Below are positions 1-9,114 of a stretch of DNA of 64,000 bases, piece after piece. The stretch lies in assembly GCF_018917865.1 (NCBI RefSeq), contig NZ_JAHLPM010000015.1:1-64000 (forward strand), read 5' to 3'. The notes under the pieces were generated by a model. That model was not told the DNA's origin, searched no databases, and saw only the letters and a program-made list of their open reading frames with translations. Numbering within the stretch: the stretch's first letter is position 1; every line of letters starts with the position of its first letter. Source of the DNA: Tissierella simiarum. Lineage in GTDB: Bacteria; Bacillota; Clostridia; Tissierellales; Tissierellaceae. The position numbers and the translations under genes are program-made.

Positions 1-125
1 ATTAATGAAGAGTATTTAAATCCAGTAAGGATTAAGGTAGTATAAATGTAAACTGTGAGCACTTGCTTTCAGCATAGGGCGTACTTGGACACGCCAAAAA
101 GAATAAGGCTTCCTAAGTAATTAGG

Positions 126-455
126 TTGAAAAGTAATAGCAAACTTCTTTACGAAAAAGAATTCCCCATCTTCTATAAGTGGGGGAGGGTTCAAACCGTA
201 TTCATTCTTTATGGAATAATGATAATGAACATAACATTTTTCCAATCCATAGGCAAAGGCAGCATTGCCAGTAGAATAGTTTTACTAAGACAACTAATAT
301 TATTTGTTCCTAGCTTACTATTGTTTTCAAAAATATTTGGAATCAATGGAGTTTGGTTTGCCCAACCAATTGTAGACTTCACCATGATTATAGTAGGACT
401 AGCATTACAGAAAAAAGAATATAAAAGATTAAAAACTATAAAAATAGAATTATAA
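126..455 (+). pseudogene. MATE-family efflux pump, C-terminal remnant
   Basis: The 109-codon frame opens with TTG just after an in-frame stop. From about residue 36 it reads like the last membrane segments of a MATE multidrug/Na+ antiporter, including FFQSIGKG and FGINGVWFAQP. A full MATE protein is about 450 residues with 12 helices, so roughly three quarters is missing and the fragment cannot transport. The first ~35 residues are not MATE-like and may be read from unrelated DNA joined at a rearrangement. No convincing ribosome-binding site precedes it. The upstream 125 bases hold only a small GGCGT/ACGCC hairpin and no gene. Confidence 0.7.
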
Positions 456-473
456 AAAATTTAGAATATAAGA

Positions 474-520
474 TTAATGAAGTAGGAGATAATTAATTAT
501 CGCCTACTTCATTAATTTTA
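474..520. terminator. Intrinsic terminator after MATE remnant
   Basis: A 13-bp perfect stem (474-486 with 503-515) is followed by a short T-run. It separates the remnant from the Fur-controlled transporter downstream. Confidence 0.7.
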
Positions 521-566
521 GTTCACAAAAAATATCTAAAAAGGAAAAGAAAAGTCTAAACAGGAA

Positions 567-581
567 AGATAATCATTATCA
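567..581. promoter_or_regulatory. Fur box upstream of peptide/metallophore-type ABC operon
   Basis: The site AGATAATCATTATCA matches the 7-1-7 Fur consensus TGATAATNATTATCA at every defined position except the first. It lies 50-65 bases before the first permease gene, the expected place for iron-dependent repression. This implies that the substrate of the following transporter is iron- or metal-related (metallophore, nickel or haem peptide). Confidence 0.75.
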
Positions 582-631
582 ATTAGTGTATATTTATTCT
601 TATGAAAATCAATTAAGAGAATAGGTGATGT

Positions 632-1567
632 ATTATAAAATTAGATGTAAAAAAGATTATAAAAAGATTAAGTGAACTTTTTTTCACTTTATTATTTGTA
701 ACTTTACTTTCATTTATACTCATGAGAGTTTCAAAAGTTGATCCTGCAACTGCTTATGCTAAAAGGGCAATAGGAAATCCAACAGAACTTCAAATAGAAA
801 ATATTAGAATCAGTATGGGTTTTGATAAACCATTACCTGTACAATATTTTTCTTGGCTAAAAGGATTATTTCAAATGGATTTAGGAAAATCCTTAGTAAG
901 TGGATATAGTGTTTGGGATGAAATATGGAAAGCGTTTCCTAAAACATTATTAATTGTAGGAATATCATCAATTATACAATTTGTGTCAATCATAGTTATT
1001 GGTTCACTTATGTTTATTATAAAAAATAAACTCATAAGAAGATTATTTAAAATATTATGTATAGTTGGAATATCAGTACCATCATTTTATATATCTACTT
1101 TATTTTTAGATATTTTTGGTGTTAAATATAATTTAATTTCTGTTACTAATAATATTGGGTTTAAAGGTTCAATTCCTCCAGCTGTATGTTTAGCAGTTTT
1201 TATAATATGTTTTTATGTACCGTTATTTTATAATGGGCTAATTAAAGAGAGTAATGAAGATTATTCTATGTACTTAAGATGTCAAGGTTTGTCTGAATTT
1301 AAAATACTTAGAAATCATTTAATTCCAAATGGAATACTAGGAATTATTCCAAGTTTTCTACAAAGTATAGGTTTATCCATAGCAGGGGCTACTGTAATAG
1401 AGAGAGTGTTTTCAGTACCAGGTTTTGGATACTTAATTGTAAATAGTGTTATAGAAAGAGATGCTCCTATGATACATTCAACAGTATTTTTCTTGGCTTT
1501 TTTCATAGCTTTAATGAATATTATAGCGGATATTATAAATGAAAGAATAGAAGGAGAAAGGAGTTAG
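632..1567 (+). CDS. ABC transporter permease, DppB/NikB/OppB type
   Basis: Inner-membrane permease of the peptide/nickel/metallophore ABC class. The BPD_transp_1 coupling motif is visible near the C-terminus (YLRCQGLSEFKILRNHLIPNG), followed by the typical ending VFSVPGFGYLIVNSVIERD. The usual first transmembrane segment (KKIIKRLSELFFTLLFVTL) is encoded upstream of the first in-frame ATG at 722. I therefore place the start at an ATT at 632, four bases after AGGTG. An ATG at 628 sits one base out of frame, so either a rare start is used or one base was lost or gained after the original ATG. First gene of a decaying operon under a Fur box. The product class is secure; the start and functionality are not. 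Confidence 0.75.
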   Translation: MIKLDVKKIIKRLSELFFTLLFVTLLSFILMRVSKVDPATAYAKRAIGNPTELQIENIRISMGFDKPLPVQYFSWLKGLFQMDLGKSLVSGYSVWDEIWKAFPKTLLIVGISSIIQFVSIIVIGSLMFIIKNKLIRRLFKILCIVGISVPSFYISTLFLDIFGVKYNLISVTNNIGFKGSIPPAVCLAVFIICFYVPLFYNGLIKESNEDYSMYLRCQGLSEFKILRNHLIPNGILGIIPSFLQSIGLSIAGATVIERVFSVPGFGYLIVNSVIERDAPMIHSTVFFLAFFIALMNIIADIINERIEGERS

Positions 1568-1569
1568 CT

Positions 1570-2361
1570 ATGAATAAGAAATATACAACTATAGGAATTT
1601 CTATAATATTAATTATTTTAATGTTTATGAGTTTTTTATTTGCACCAAATGACCCAAAAGAAGCAGATCTTATGAATAGATTTCAAAGCTCTTCTGATAA
1701 ATATCTACTAGGTACAGACCATTTAGGAAGATGTGTTTTATCTAGGTTATTATACGGAGGAAAAACTACATTAGGAATTATTTTATTTGGTGGACTAATT
1801 ATATTTATAGTAGGAACTTTATTAGGAATGATATTTTCTAAATCTATAATAGGAACTTACTCAATAGTAGATGGAGCTATAAATGCAATAACTTCTATTC
1901 CGCCAATTGCATATTTAATAGTTTTTATAGGTGCTTGGGGAAATGGAATTAGAACTATGATTTTAGCTATGACAGTTTCTTATTCTCTAAGATATATGAA
2001 ACTTGTAAAGACAAAGACAGATTTAGAACTAAAGAAAGCATATGTATTATGCGCTAGGTCATCGGGAGCTTCAAAATTTAGAATACTATTTATTCATGTT
2101 CTGCCAAATATATTTAATGATATGATTGAGTTTATTTCATTATCCTCAGCAGACATGATACTTACAATAACAGGATTTTCTTTTATAGGATTAAATCTCG
2201 GCGATAATGTGGTGGACTGGGGAACTATGATTTTAGAAGCTAGAAATTATGGACTAGTAAATCCTAAGCTAATTATATATCCAATACTTGCTGTAATAAT
2301 ATCCTCTTTAACTTTTAATATTATGGGAAGTAGTGTAGGAGGACTGAATAGCAATGATTGA
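1570..2361 (+). CDS. ABC transporter permease, DppC/NikC/OppC type
   Basis: Second permease of the heteromeric importer, starting two bases after the first. The N-terminus has a single membrane anchor followed by the family signature FAPNDPKEADLMNRF and LLGTDHLGRCVLSRLLYGG. The EAA-like loop (YVLCARSSGASKFRILFIHVLPN) that docks on the ATPases is present around residues 157-180. The length of 263 residues is normal. This gene looks intact, unlike its neighbours. Its end overlaps the start of the damaged ATPase gene by 8 bases, as expected for a co-translated operon. Confidence 0.88.
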   Translation: MNKKYTTIGISIILIILMFMSFLFAPNDPKEADLMNRFQSSSDKYLLGTDHLGRCVLSRLLYGGKTTLGIILFGGLIIFIVGTLLGMIFSKSIIGTYSIVDGAINAITSIPPIAYLIVFIGAWGNGIRTMILAMTVSYSLRYMKLVKTKTDLELKKAYVLCARSSGASKFRILFIHVLPNIFNDMIEFISLSSADMILTITGFSFIGLNLGDNVVDWGTMILEARNYGLVNPKLIIYPILAVIISSLTFNIMGSSVGGLNSND

Positions 2362-2569
2362 AATTAAAAATCTAACAGTAGGAACAAATGAAAAAAAGAT
2401 TATTAAAGATATAAATTTAAATATATCTAAAGGAGAAATAGTAGGAAATGGGTCTATAAGTTCTATATTGTCAGAACCTAAAAGTGAGTTTATGAAACAG
2501 ATTAAGAAGATGAGAAAGTTAAAGGATGATAGAATATGGAATACAGAGAAATATTGCTTCAAGGCATAA
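2354..2569 (+). pseudogene. ABC transporter ATP-binding protein (DppD/NikD type) with core deleted
   Basis: The 71-residue frame starts like a NikD ATPase (IEIKNLTV...DINLNISKGEIV) and then jumps to what looks like the C-terminal end of the same kind of protein (NGSISSILSEPKSEFMKQIKKM). The Walker A, Q-loop, signature and Walker B regions, about 170-200 residues, are missing. The junction falls at KGEIVGNG: the motif KGEIV normally occurs both before Walker A and again near the C-terminus of this family, so recombination between the two copies would give this exact in-frame deletion. It cannot bind ATP. Confidence 0.8.
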
Positions 2570-3258
2570 ATAAAACCTATATGACTAATAAAGATGAATT
2601 TCATGCTTTAAATAATATAGATTTAAAAATAAGGTCTGGAGAAAGTATATCTATATTAGGTGAAAGTGGCTCGGGAAAAAGTACACTTGCTAAGATAATT
2701 TCTAAAATAGAAAATCCTACATCTGGGGAAATATTTTTTGATAAAGAAAATATTACAAATTTAAAAGGAAAAAAACTACTAAATTTTAGAAAAAATATTC
2801 AAACAGTATTTCAAGATACATCAGGTACATTAAATCCTAAATTAAGTGTTTTAAGAAATATGGAAGAAGGTCTAGTAAATCTAACTAATTATAATAAAAA
2901 TGAAAGAAAAGAAATTCTTTTAGAGCTTATGAAAAAGTTAAATATGAAAGAAGAAATTTTAAATACTCCTGTTAGAAAATTATCTGGGGGAGAAGCTAGA
3001 AGAGTATCTTTAATTAGATCCTTAGCAACAAATCCTAGTTTTTTAGTATTGGACGAAATCACCAGCGGATTAGATTTGATTTCTGAAGATATGGTTTTAG
3101 ATATGATAAGTGATTCCATAAGAGACTTAAAAATGACAGTAATATTTGTAACTCATGATGAAGAAAGTGCTAAAAAGATTTCTAATAGGCTTTTATATAT
3201 GGATAAGGGAAAGATAAAATATGAAAAAGCTACAAAAGAAGAAAGGATGATAATATGA
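2536..3258 (+). CDS. ABC transporter ATP-binding protein, DppF/NikE type
   Basis: Complete 240-residue ATPase: Walker A GESGSGKST around residue 44, Q-loop VFQDTSGTLNP, signature LSGGEARR and Walker B FLVLDEITSGLD, with the H-loop in FVTHDEES. It would energise import together with the two permeases and the partner ATPase, but the partner (2354-2569) has lost its core. This subunit alone would leave the importer half-powered unless it homodimerises or borrows a partner, such as the second Opp system at 30-32 kb. Its start lies inside the remnant's tail and its end overlaps the binding-protein gene by 4 bases (ATGA). Confidence 0.87.
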   Translation: MEYREILLQGINKTYMTNKDEFHALNNIDLKIRSGESISILGESGSGKSTLAKIISKIENPTSGEIFFDKENITNLKGKKLLNFRKNIQTVFQDTSGTLNPKLSVLRNMEEGLVNLTNYNKNERKEILLELMKKLNMKEEILNTPVRKLSGGEARRVSLIRSLATNPSFLVLDEITSGLDLISEDMVLDMISDSIRDLKMTVIFVTHDEESAKKISNRLLYMDKGKIKYEKATKEERMII

Positions 3259-4876
3259 AAATTAAAAAAATAGGTATACTTGCTTTAACTTTAATGTTAG
3301 TAGTAAATATATTAACTGGATGTAGTAAAAAAGAAGAGGTAGCAGTAGAAGAAGTTTTGAAACAGGAAGCTACAAAAGAAGAATCTAAAGAATTAGTAAT
3401 ATGCACTGCAAAAGAACTTACTAATTTAACTACACTGACTATGAATAAAGAAAACAACATAGCTTGTGGACTTGTTTATGAGCCATTAGTTAAATATGAA
3501 AATGATAATATTGTCCCAAATTTAGCTAAAGAATGGGAATGGAATGACGAAGGAACAGTTTTAACTTTTAAATTACAAGAAGGAATAAAATATCATGATG
3601 GAGAAGATTTTAATGCTGAATCTGTAAAAAAAGCTTTAGATTTTAATCACTTGAACCCTAATTTCAGTGGTATAAAAGCAGTAGCAGAATTAGAAAAAGT
3701 AGATGTTATAGATGAATATACAGTTGCTGTAACTTTCCCTCGACCATCTTTATTTTATATAAATGATTTTTGTTTCCAAAATGTTATGTCTATGATGAGT
3801 CCTAATGTTATAGAAGAAGGAAATTATCAAACTTTTACTGATATAATTGGAACAGGTCCTTATGTAAGAGAAAGTTTTGTATCTGGCGATTCAACTGTAT
3901 TTGTTAGAAATGAAAACTATTGGGGAGAAAAGCCATATTATGAAAAAATCATAGTAAAATATATACCAGAAAACTCATCTAGAATACAAGCTTTAAATTC
4001 TGGAGAAGTAGATTTAGTATATGGAGCAGATTTAATAACATATGACGATTTTACTCAAGCAACATCATTAAAAGATATAAAAGGACAAGTTAATGAAAAT
4101 CCGACTCTTACAAGAAATTTAATATTAAATGCATCTTCTGAAACTTTATCAGATATAAATATTAGAAAAGCCATAGCTCATGGAGTAAATAAAAGAGCTA
4201 TTGCAGAAGGATTAACTTTAGGAAATGAAAAAGTTGCTGAAAGACTTTTTAGAAAAGGAACACCTTATACTGATGCAGAAATAGATGAAGTATATGATTA
4301 TAATGTAGATAAAGCCAAAGAATATATTGAAAGTCAGGATGGACTTTAAACGAAAGCACAAATATTTATGAAAAAGATGGTAAGAAACTTAGCATTTTAT
4401 ATACTTATTGGACAGATTTATCATTATCAAATGAAATAGCTCAAGCTGTGAAAGCAGATTTAGGAAAAATAGGTATAGAGGTTATAACTGAAGGAAAAGA
4501 CCAAATGACTTGGTGGGTAGATGGAGTAGAAGGAAAATATGATATAACTACTTGGAATACAGAAGGTTCTTATACTGAACCAAATAAATTCTTTACAGAA
4601 TCTATGGGAGCAGACCCTCATAATATATCATATCAAGGTTTAGATAACTACGAAAATATAAAAGGACAAATTGAAGAATTCTCTAATACAAAAGATGAAG
4701 AAAGAGTTAAAGAAATCTTTAAAGTATTATTAAATGAAAATAACAATAATGTAATAGATTTACCTATTAGTTATGCAAAAGATTTAGTAGTATATAATGG
4801 AAATAAGATAAAATCTTATAATTTCTCAAGTGTACCACAATTCTTTAATATTTTTGGAGTAGTTCCAAATAACTAA
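3255..4876 (+). pseudogene. Peptide/nickel-type substrate-binding lipoprotein, frameshifted
   Basis: Encodes an SBP_bac_5 lipoprotein: signal peptide with lipobox ILTGCSKK, then LVICTAKELTNLTTLT and LAKEWEWNDEGTVLTFKLQ, the DppA/NikA/OppA pattern. The first frame stops at 4349 after GL. The protein continues at once in another frame (GWTLNESTNIYEKDGKKL) and then in the frame 4448-4876 to the end. The split is explained by a single-base deletion near 4335-4345. Together with the truncated ATPase this shows that the operon is inactive. If the frameshift were a sequencing error the protein would be about 540 residues, normal for the family. Confidence 0.82.
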
Positions 4877-4882
4877 AAGAAG

Positions 4883-4915
4883 TAGCTTTAAACCATATGG
4901 TTTAAAGCTATTTTT
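4883..4915. terminator. Bidirectional intrinsic terminator
   Basis: A perfect 12-bp stem with a 4-base loop (4883-4910) is followed by TTTTT on the + strand. It lies between convergent genes and can serve both. Confidence 0.85.
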
Positions 4916-4922
4916 AATAAAT

Positions 4923-5900
4923 TTATTTTTGATTATTTTGTTTTTTAATTTTCCTATAATCAGAAGGTAGTAGATTAAACTCTGCTTTAAAATTTGATGA
5001 AAATTTACCTGGACTTTTATATCCAGATTTTAGAGCAATATCTAAAATTGTATCATTTGTAGTTGATAGTAATTTTGCAGCTAAATCCATTCTATAAGAC
5101 CTAGTAAAACTATAAATAGTAGTTCCATACACATCTTTAAAACATTCTTTTAAAGATGATTCTGAAATATTAAAAATAGATGACAATTCTTTAATAGTGT
5201 AATTCTTAGAGATGTTTTCTGTTAAAAACTCTTTTATATTTTTAATAGTGTTAACTTGATTTTTATAATAGTATTTAGGAGTATCAAAAATAGATTTACC
5301 GTCAACTTTACTTAAGAATAATATAATTTCTAGTACCTTTAATTTAAAATAGTATTCTAAAAGCTCTTTAGGAGCAGAATTTAATTCTTCAAAAATATGA
5401 TTTATTTCTTTAGCATTTCTTATAATCAATCTAATCTGTGAATTGTCATTCTTCAAATTATCTCTAATCTCATATAAATCTATATTGGTGAGGTTCATAG
5501 ATTTAGCAATATTATTTAAACTTATATTTGCCTTTGGAATATTTATTAAAATAGATATTCCGTGATAATGATTTAATGGAAAAGTAGAATTAATAGCTTC
5601 ATGAGATAGTTCAAAAATAGATAAATCACTTTTCCCAATATATATGTATTTTCCATCATTAAGTTCAGATTCAATCCTTCCTTCTGTACAAAAATTAATC
5701 TCAATAGTATTTTTTATAGGAATTTTATCATAATCACATTTTTCTAAATGCATACTATGATAGAAGATTTCAATTCCTGAAAACACATTATATTGTTTAA
5801 CAAAGCCTTCCCCTGTATTATTAGAGAGTATATATGTAATTGAATTATCTCCATTTATATTCCTTTTAACATCATCAGGATAATAATATACTATATCCAA
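4923..5900 (-). CDS. AraC-family transcriptional regulator
   Basis: 325 residues. The C-terminal ~100 residues hold the two AraC helix-turn-helices (TIKELSSIFNISESSLKECFKDVYG and ILDIALKSGYKSPGKFSSNFKAEF) and end in LPSDYRK. The N-terminal two thirds is the ligand domain, with no identifiable ligand. The start is TTG, preceded by AAAGGGGTG. AraC proteins of this shape often activate metallophore uptake genes. Its convergent position next to the Fur-boxed transporter fits such a role, but this is inference; the target may already be dead. Confidence 0.88.
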   Translation of the reverse strand: MDIVYYYPDDVKRNINGDNSITYILSNNTGEGFVKQYNVFSGIEIFYHSMHLEKCDYDKIPIKNTIEINFCTEGRIESELNDGKYIYIGKSDLSIFELSHEAINSTFPLNHYHGISILINIPKANISLNNIAKSMNLTNIDLYEIRDNLKNDNSQIRLIIRNAKEINHIFEELNSAPKELLEYYFKLKVLEIILFLSKVDGKSIFDTPKYYYKNQVNTIKNIKEFLTENISKNYTIKELSSIFNISESSLKECFKDVYGTTIYSFTRSYRMDLAAKLLSTTNDTILDIALKSGYKSPGKFSSNFKAEFNLLPSDYRKIKKQNNQK

Positions 5901-6206
5901 TGTAACACCCCTTTAATTACTAAGTAAGAATATATCAATCAATTATATTGTATAATAAAGTTCATTGATAGTAAATCTCATGTTATGAATTAGCATTTAA
6001 AATGAATCTTAACAAGAGAGAAGAAGGCTTTGTTAATATGAAAAATAAAAGTATATATATTTATTGAACTAAATAATATAAAAAACTAAAATATAAATAG
6101 AAGAATAAAGTTAAGTACCTAGATTTTGTACAAACAAAACCATAGTATTTTCCTAAGTTTACCATGGAAGTATTACCAGAAAATAACTAAAGGTGAAAAT
6201 AGTCCG
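5901..6206. other. Intergenic stretch without recognised gene
   Basis: About 300 AT-rich bases between the AraC gene and the IS relic. I see no tRNA, riboswitch or credible ORF. The promoter of the AraC gene should lie at the left end, but no clean -35/-10 pair stands out. Confidence 0.5.
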
Positions 6207-6247
6207 CCTTTCGAAGTATTTTTTATCCCAAAAAATACTTCGAAAGG
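6207..6247. repeat. Perfect 18-bp inverted repeat ahead of transposase
   Basis: An 18-base arm (6207-6224) is repeated exactly in inverse orientation (6230-6247) with a 5-base loop. The right arm ends 13 bases before the transposase ATG and covers its likely AGGTGG ribosome-binding region. In transcripts reading in from outside this would fold strongly and could hide the start. Alternatively it is a terminator for leftward transcription. Confidence 0.75.
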
Positions 6248-6260
6248 TGGTATCTCACCT

Positions 6261-7002
6261 ATGAAAAGTATATCATTCAAACTAGATGAAAATAAAGTGG
6301 TAAGTACTTCTGCTTGGCTTGTTTCTTTGATTCAATTTTCTAATAAACTTAATTTCTTTGATGCTTTTAAATCTTTTAACTTGAAAATGAAAAGTGTCAA
6401 CTATACAAATCTTAACAGATTACAAACCCTAATTGCTTCTATTGCAATGGGTGCAATTACACTAATGATATCAATGAAAAACTAGTACCGGATACAACAG
6501 CTGCTAAACTTTTAGGGATGAATAAATTCCCTGACCAATCTCAAGTTAATCGTTTCTTGAATAGATTTGATGAGACAAATATAGATCAACTTGAATTTAT
6601 TCATCACACCTTATTCATGGAAAATAGCCTATCTTTATCAAGTACGGACCCTGTCGTTGTAGATTTTGATATGAGTGGTCTTGTAGCTGGTGGTAGAACC
6701 TATGAATTAGCCGAGAAAGGCTATTTCCCTAGAAAAAGAGGAGAAAAGGGATATCAATTATCTGCTGCTTTTGTAGGAAATACAGCTGAAACAGTTTCTA
6801 TGTTTCTTGATCCAGGTAACACCTCCTGTACTAATAGATTTGAAGATTTATTAAAAGCAACTACCTTTAAATTTAAGGAACATCTATCCAAAGATAATTT
6901 GATTATTCGAGCTGATTCAAGATATTCGTCTTTTGTTACAGACATATTAGAGATCAGCAATTTTATGATATTCAATGAATTGTATGGGATTTGATCCGCC
7001 AA
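6261..7002 (+). pseudogene. IS transposase (IS1380/IS4-like DDE), frameshifted and truncated
   Basis: The first frame (6261-6485) ends abruptly after IASIAMG. The second frame resumes with CNYTNDINEKLVPDTTAAKLLG and runs to 6994, so one base was gained or lost near 6445. The second part contains a DDE transposase core: VVDFDMSGL (first Asp), KGYFPRKRGEKGYQLSAAF, LDPGNTSCTNRFEDLL and LIIRADSRYSS (second Asp). The C-terminal third with the catalytic Glu is absent or scrambled after 7000. Family assignment is tentative. No matching right-end inverted repeat was found, so this is an immobile relic. Confidence 0.75.
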
Positions 7003-7316
7003 GGAGCCACTGGGTCTTTATGACATCTTTATTATCCTCTCAAGGCATGTGGAAACGGTTGTACTGCTGGATAGAAAATTGTCTTTATCTAATTAAGTTT
7101 TGCTTTTTACAATAATCTCCTGCTTTTATTATAATAAAGATTTGCTTTCTTAAAAAAATCCTCAATACTTCATCCAGGACTAAAGGGAAAGAGCAGGAAT
7201 TAATGATAAGAAAAAGAGAGAAAAATTAGGGAAAAGAAATAAGGAATATTATTGGGAGAAAAGAGATGAAATAGCTGAATTTTAAAGGTTTTAAAATTTT
7301 TAAATATACGTTATAC
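7003..7316. other. Degenerate intergenic DNA after IS relic
   Basis: Just over 300 bases with short out-of-frame traces that could be eroded transposase tail (for example around 7003-7090). There is no intact ORF, RNA gene or repeat that I can support. Confidence 0.45.
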
Positions 7317-7346
7317 ACTCCTAGACTGATAGTCTAGGAGTTTTTT
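7317..7346 (+). terminator. Intrinsic terminator
   Basis: An 11-bp perfect stem with a 3-base loop (7317-7341) is followed by TTTTTT. It insulates the next operon from readthrough out of the IS relic. Confidence 0.88.
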
Positions 7347-7460
7347 GTAATACTATATATTTATCTAGTAATATTTAAGTTAGTTATATTGACAAAATTT
7401 CAATATGAGAGTACGATATGTATAACTAGTATAAAAAGTAATACTGAAAGGAAGTGTTCT

Positions 7461-7766
7461 ATGAATAAGAAAACTTCGGAAGATAAATATATGGGTTCTG
7501 TGAAGGTAGGTCCAAAGGGGCAGATTGTTATTCCAAAGGAAGTAAGAGATATGTTTGATATTTCTCCAGGAGATACTTTAATTTTGCTTGCAGATGTCCA
7601 AAGAGGTATTGCAATTGAACGGTATGATGTTTTTTCTAAAATTGCTGATGCAATTTTTGCAGGTAAAGCACAGGAGATTTATCCATTGAAATCGGAAGAA
7701 GATTCACTTATTTTTGCCAAAGAAATAAAAAAAGTGAGTAAGTCTGGAGGAGAGCATGATGAGTAA
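7461..7766 (+). CDS. AbrB/MazE/SpoVT-family DNA-binding protein
   Basis: About 101 residues from the ATG at 7461, which has AAAGGAAGTG in front; upstream in-frame codons lack a ribosome-binding site. The swapped-hairpin AbrB DNA-binding fold is plain: GSVKVGPKGQIVIPKEVRDMFDISPGDTLILL. The C-terminal half is a helical tail with no known motif. The last codons overlap the start of the glycosyltransferase gene, so the two are translationally coupled. A likely local regulator of the pair; MazE-type antitoxin function is unlikely because no toxin gene follows. Confidence 0.85.
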   Translation: MNKKTSEDKYMGSVKVGPKGQIVIPKEVRDMFDISPGDTLILLADVQRGIAIERYDVFSKIADAIFAGKAQEIYPLKSEEDSLIFAKEIKKVSKSGGEHDE

Positions 7767-8937
7767 AATAGTATTTTTCAACATCCCAGCTCATGGACAC
7801 ACTAATCCTACTATAGCAGTAGTAGATGAATTGGTAAAACGTGGTCATGAAGTTTGGTATTATTCGTTTTATGAATTTCAGGAGAAGATTGAAAATGCAG
7901 GTGCAAAATTTATTCCATGTGATAACTATTTGCCAGAACTTACGCCAGATGTAGAAAAGAAAGTGGGAAAGGATTTTGCATCTCTTATAGAGATGACAGC
8001 AGATATGACTATGAGTCTAGACGAAAAGGTATGTAGAGAGCTTAAAGAATTTCAACCACACTGTATAGTATCAGATTCTATATGTATTTGGGGAAAATTA
8101 TTTGCAATAAAATTAGAGGTACCATATGTATGCTCTACCACTACTTTTGCTATTAATGATCATAATGCAAAATTGATGAAACAGAGCATAAAAGAAATAT
8201 TTCGTATGCTTATAGGCATGCCAAGAATCAATAAGAAGATAAAATTACTTCAGGAAAATGGATATAATGTGAAAAACTTTTTAAGTATGATTAAAAATGA
8301 TAATGATACGGATACTATTGTTTATACATCTAAAAAATTTCAGCCTATGGCAGAAACCTTTTCAGATAAATATGCTTTTGTAGGTCCATCTTTTACAGTT
8401 CCGGAGATTAAACTGATAGAAAAGAAACGTCCTCAAATATATATTTCTTTGGGAACTGTTCTAAATAAAAATAATAACTTTTATAAAAATTGTATAAATG
8501 CATTAGCTGATGTGGATTGCAAGGTTATTATGTCTGTTGGACATAATACAGATATAGCAAGCCTTGGTGAGTTACCAGGTAATTTTGAAGTCCATCCTAG
8601 GGTTGAGCAGTTAAAAGTTTTACAAGATACTGATGTATTTATTACTCATTGTGGAATGAATAGCATCAGTGAAAGTCTATATTTTGGAGTACCATCAGTA
8701 TTATATCCATTACATAGCGAACAAGCTATGGTTGCAAATCGTGTTGCAGAGCTTAAGGCAGGAAAAATGTTAAAATCAGAAAGTGCAAGTAGTATTCGAG
8801 AAAGTGTTTTAGATGTATTATATGATACGTCTTATAAAAGAAATGCAAAAGCTATTTCCCAAAGTCTTCAAGAAGCTGGCGGAGCTAGTGGAGCTGCAGA
8901 CAAAATAGAGAAAGTTTGTGGGATAAAATGTATTTAG
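7759..8937 (+). CDS. MGT-family (macrolide-type) GT1 glycosyltransferase
   Basis: GT-B fold glycosyltransferase of the YjiC/OleD/MGT family, which moves a sugar from a UDP-sugar to a small lipophilic acceptor such as a macrolide or flavonoid. Visible features: N-terminal IVFFNIPAHGHTNPTIAVVDEL with the His that acts as base in this family, and the C-terminal donor site PQIYISLGTVLN, HPRVEQLKVLQDTDVFITHCGMNSISESLYFGVPSVLYPLHSEQ. Length about 392, normal. ATG ATG at 7756/7759: the second is better spaced from GGAGG. A plausible antibiotic-inactivating or metabolite-decorating enzyme; the acceptor cannot be told from sequence. Confidence 0.88.
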   Translation: MSKIVFFNIPAHGHTNPTIAVVDELVKRGHEVWYYSFYEFQEKIENAGAKFIPCDNYLPELTPDVEKKVGKDFASLIEMTADMTMSLDEKVCRELKEFQPHCIVSDSICIWGKLFAIKLEVPYVCSTTTFAINDHNAKLMKQSIKEIFRMLIGMPRINKKIKLLQENGYNVKNFLSMIKNDNDTDTIVYTSKKFQPMAETFSDKYAFVGPSFTVPEIKLIEKKRPQIYISLGTVLNKNNNFYKNCINALADVDCKVIMSVGHNTDIASLGELPGNFEVHPRVEQLKVLQDTDVFITHCGMNSISESLYFGVPSVLYPLHSEQAMVANRVAELKAGKMLKSESASSIRESVLDVLYDTSYKRNAKAISQSLQEAGGASGAADKIEKVCGIKCI

Positions 8938-8977
8938 AACAATTGGGCATATATATAATATAAACTATCCACTATAA

Positions 8978-9076
8978 CACCAGACTTTTACTATATGTTA
9001 AGATATCAAAAGACTGGAGATGTCTTAAGATTGAAAATTAAGATAATCTTTAAGTCCAGAGTTTTCATTTTGGAAA
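8978..9076 (+). promoter_or_regulatory. Possible attenuator leader of the GNAT gene
   Basis: A segment CCAGACTTTT (8980-8989), its near-complement AAAAGACTGG (9008-9017) and a third near-complement CCAGAGTTTT (9056-9065) could form two mutually exclusive hairpins. The last one is followed by a T-rich stretch. A second weak pairing (CTTAAGATT with AATCTTTAAG) lies between. It may alternatively be only the glycosyltransferase terminator. Confidence 0.35.
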
Positions 9077-9114
9077 AATTAGAGATTAATATTGTTATAT
9101 GAGGGGGATTAATT

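Noticed and set aside
8995-9102. 35-codon ORF in the leader of the first GNAT gene
   Set aside because: No ribosome-binding site; the frame simply crosses the hairpin segments.
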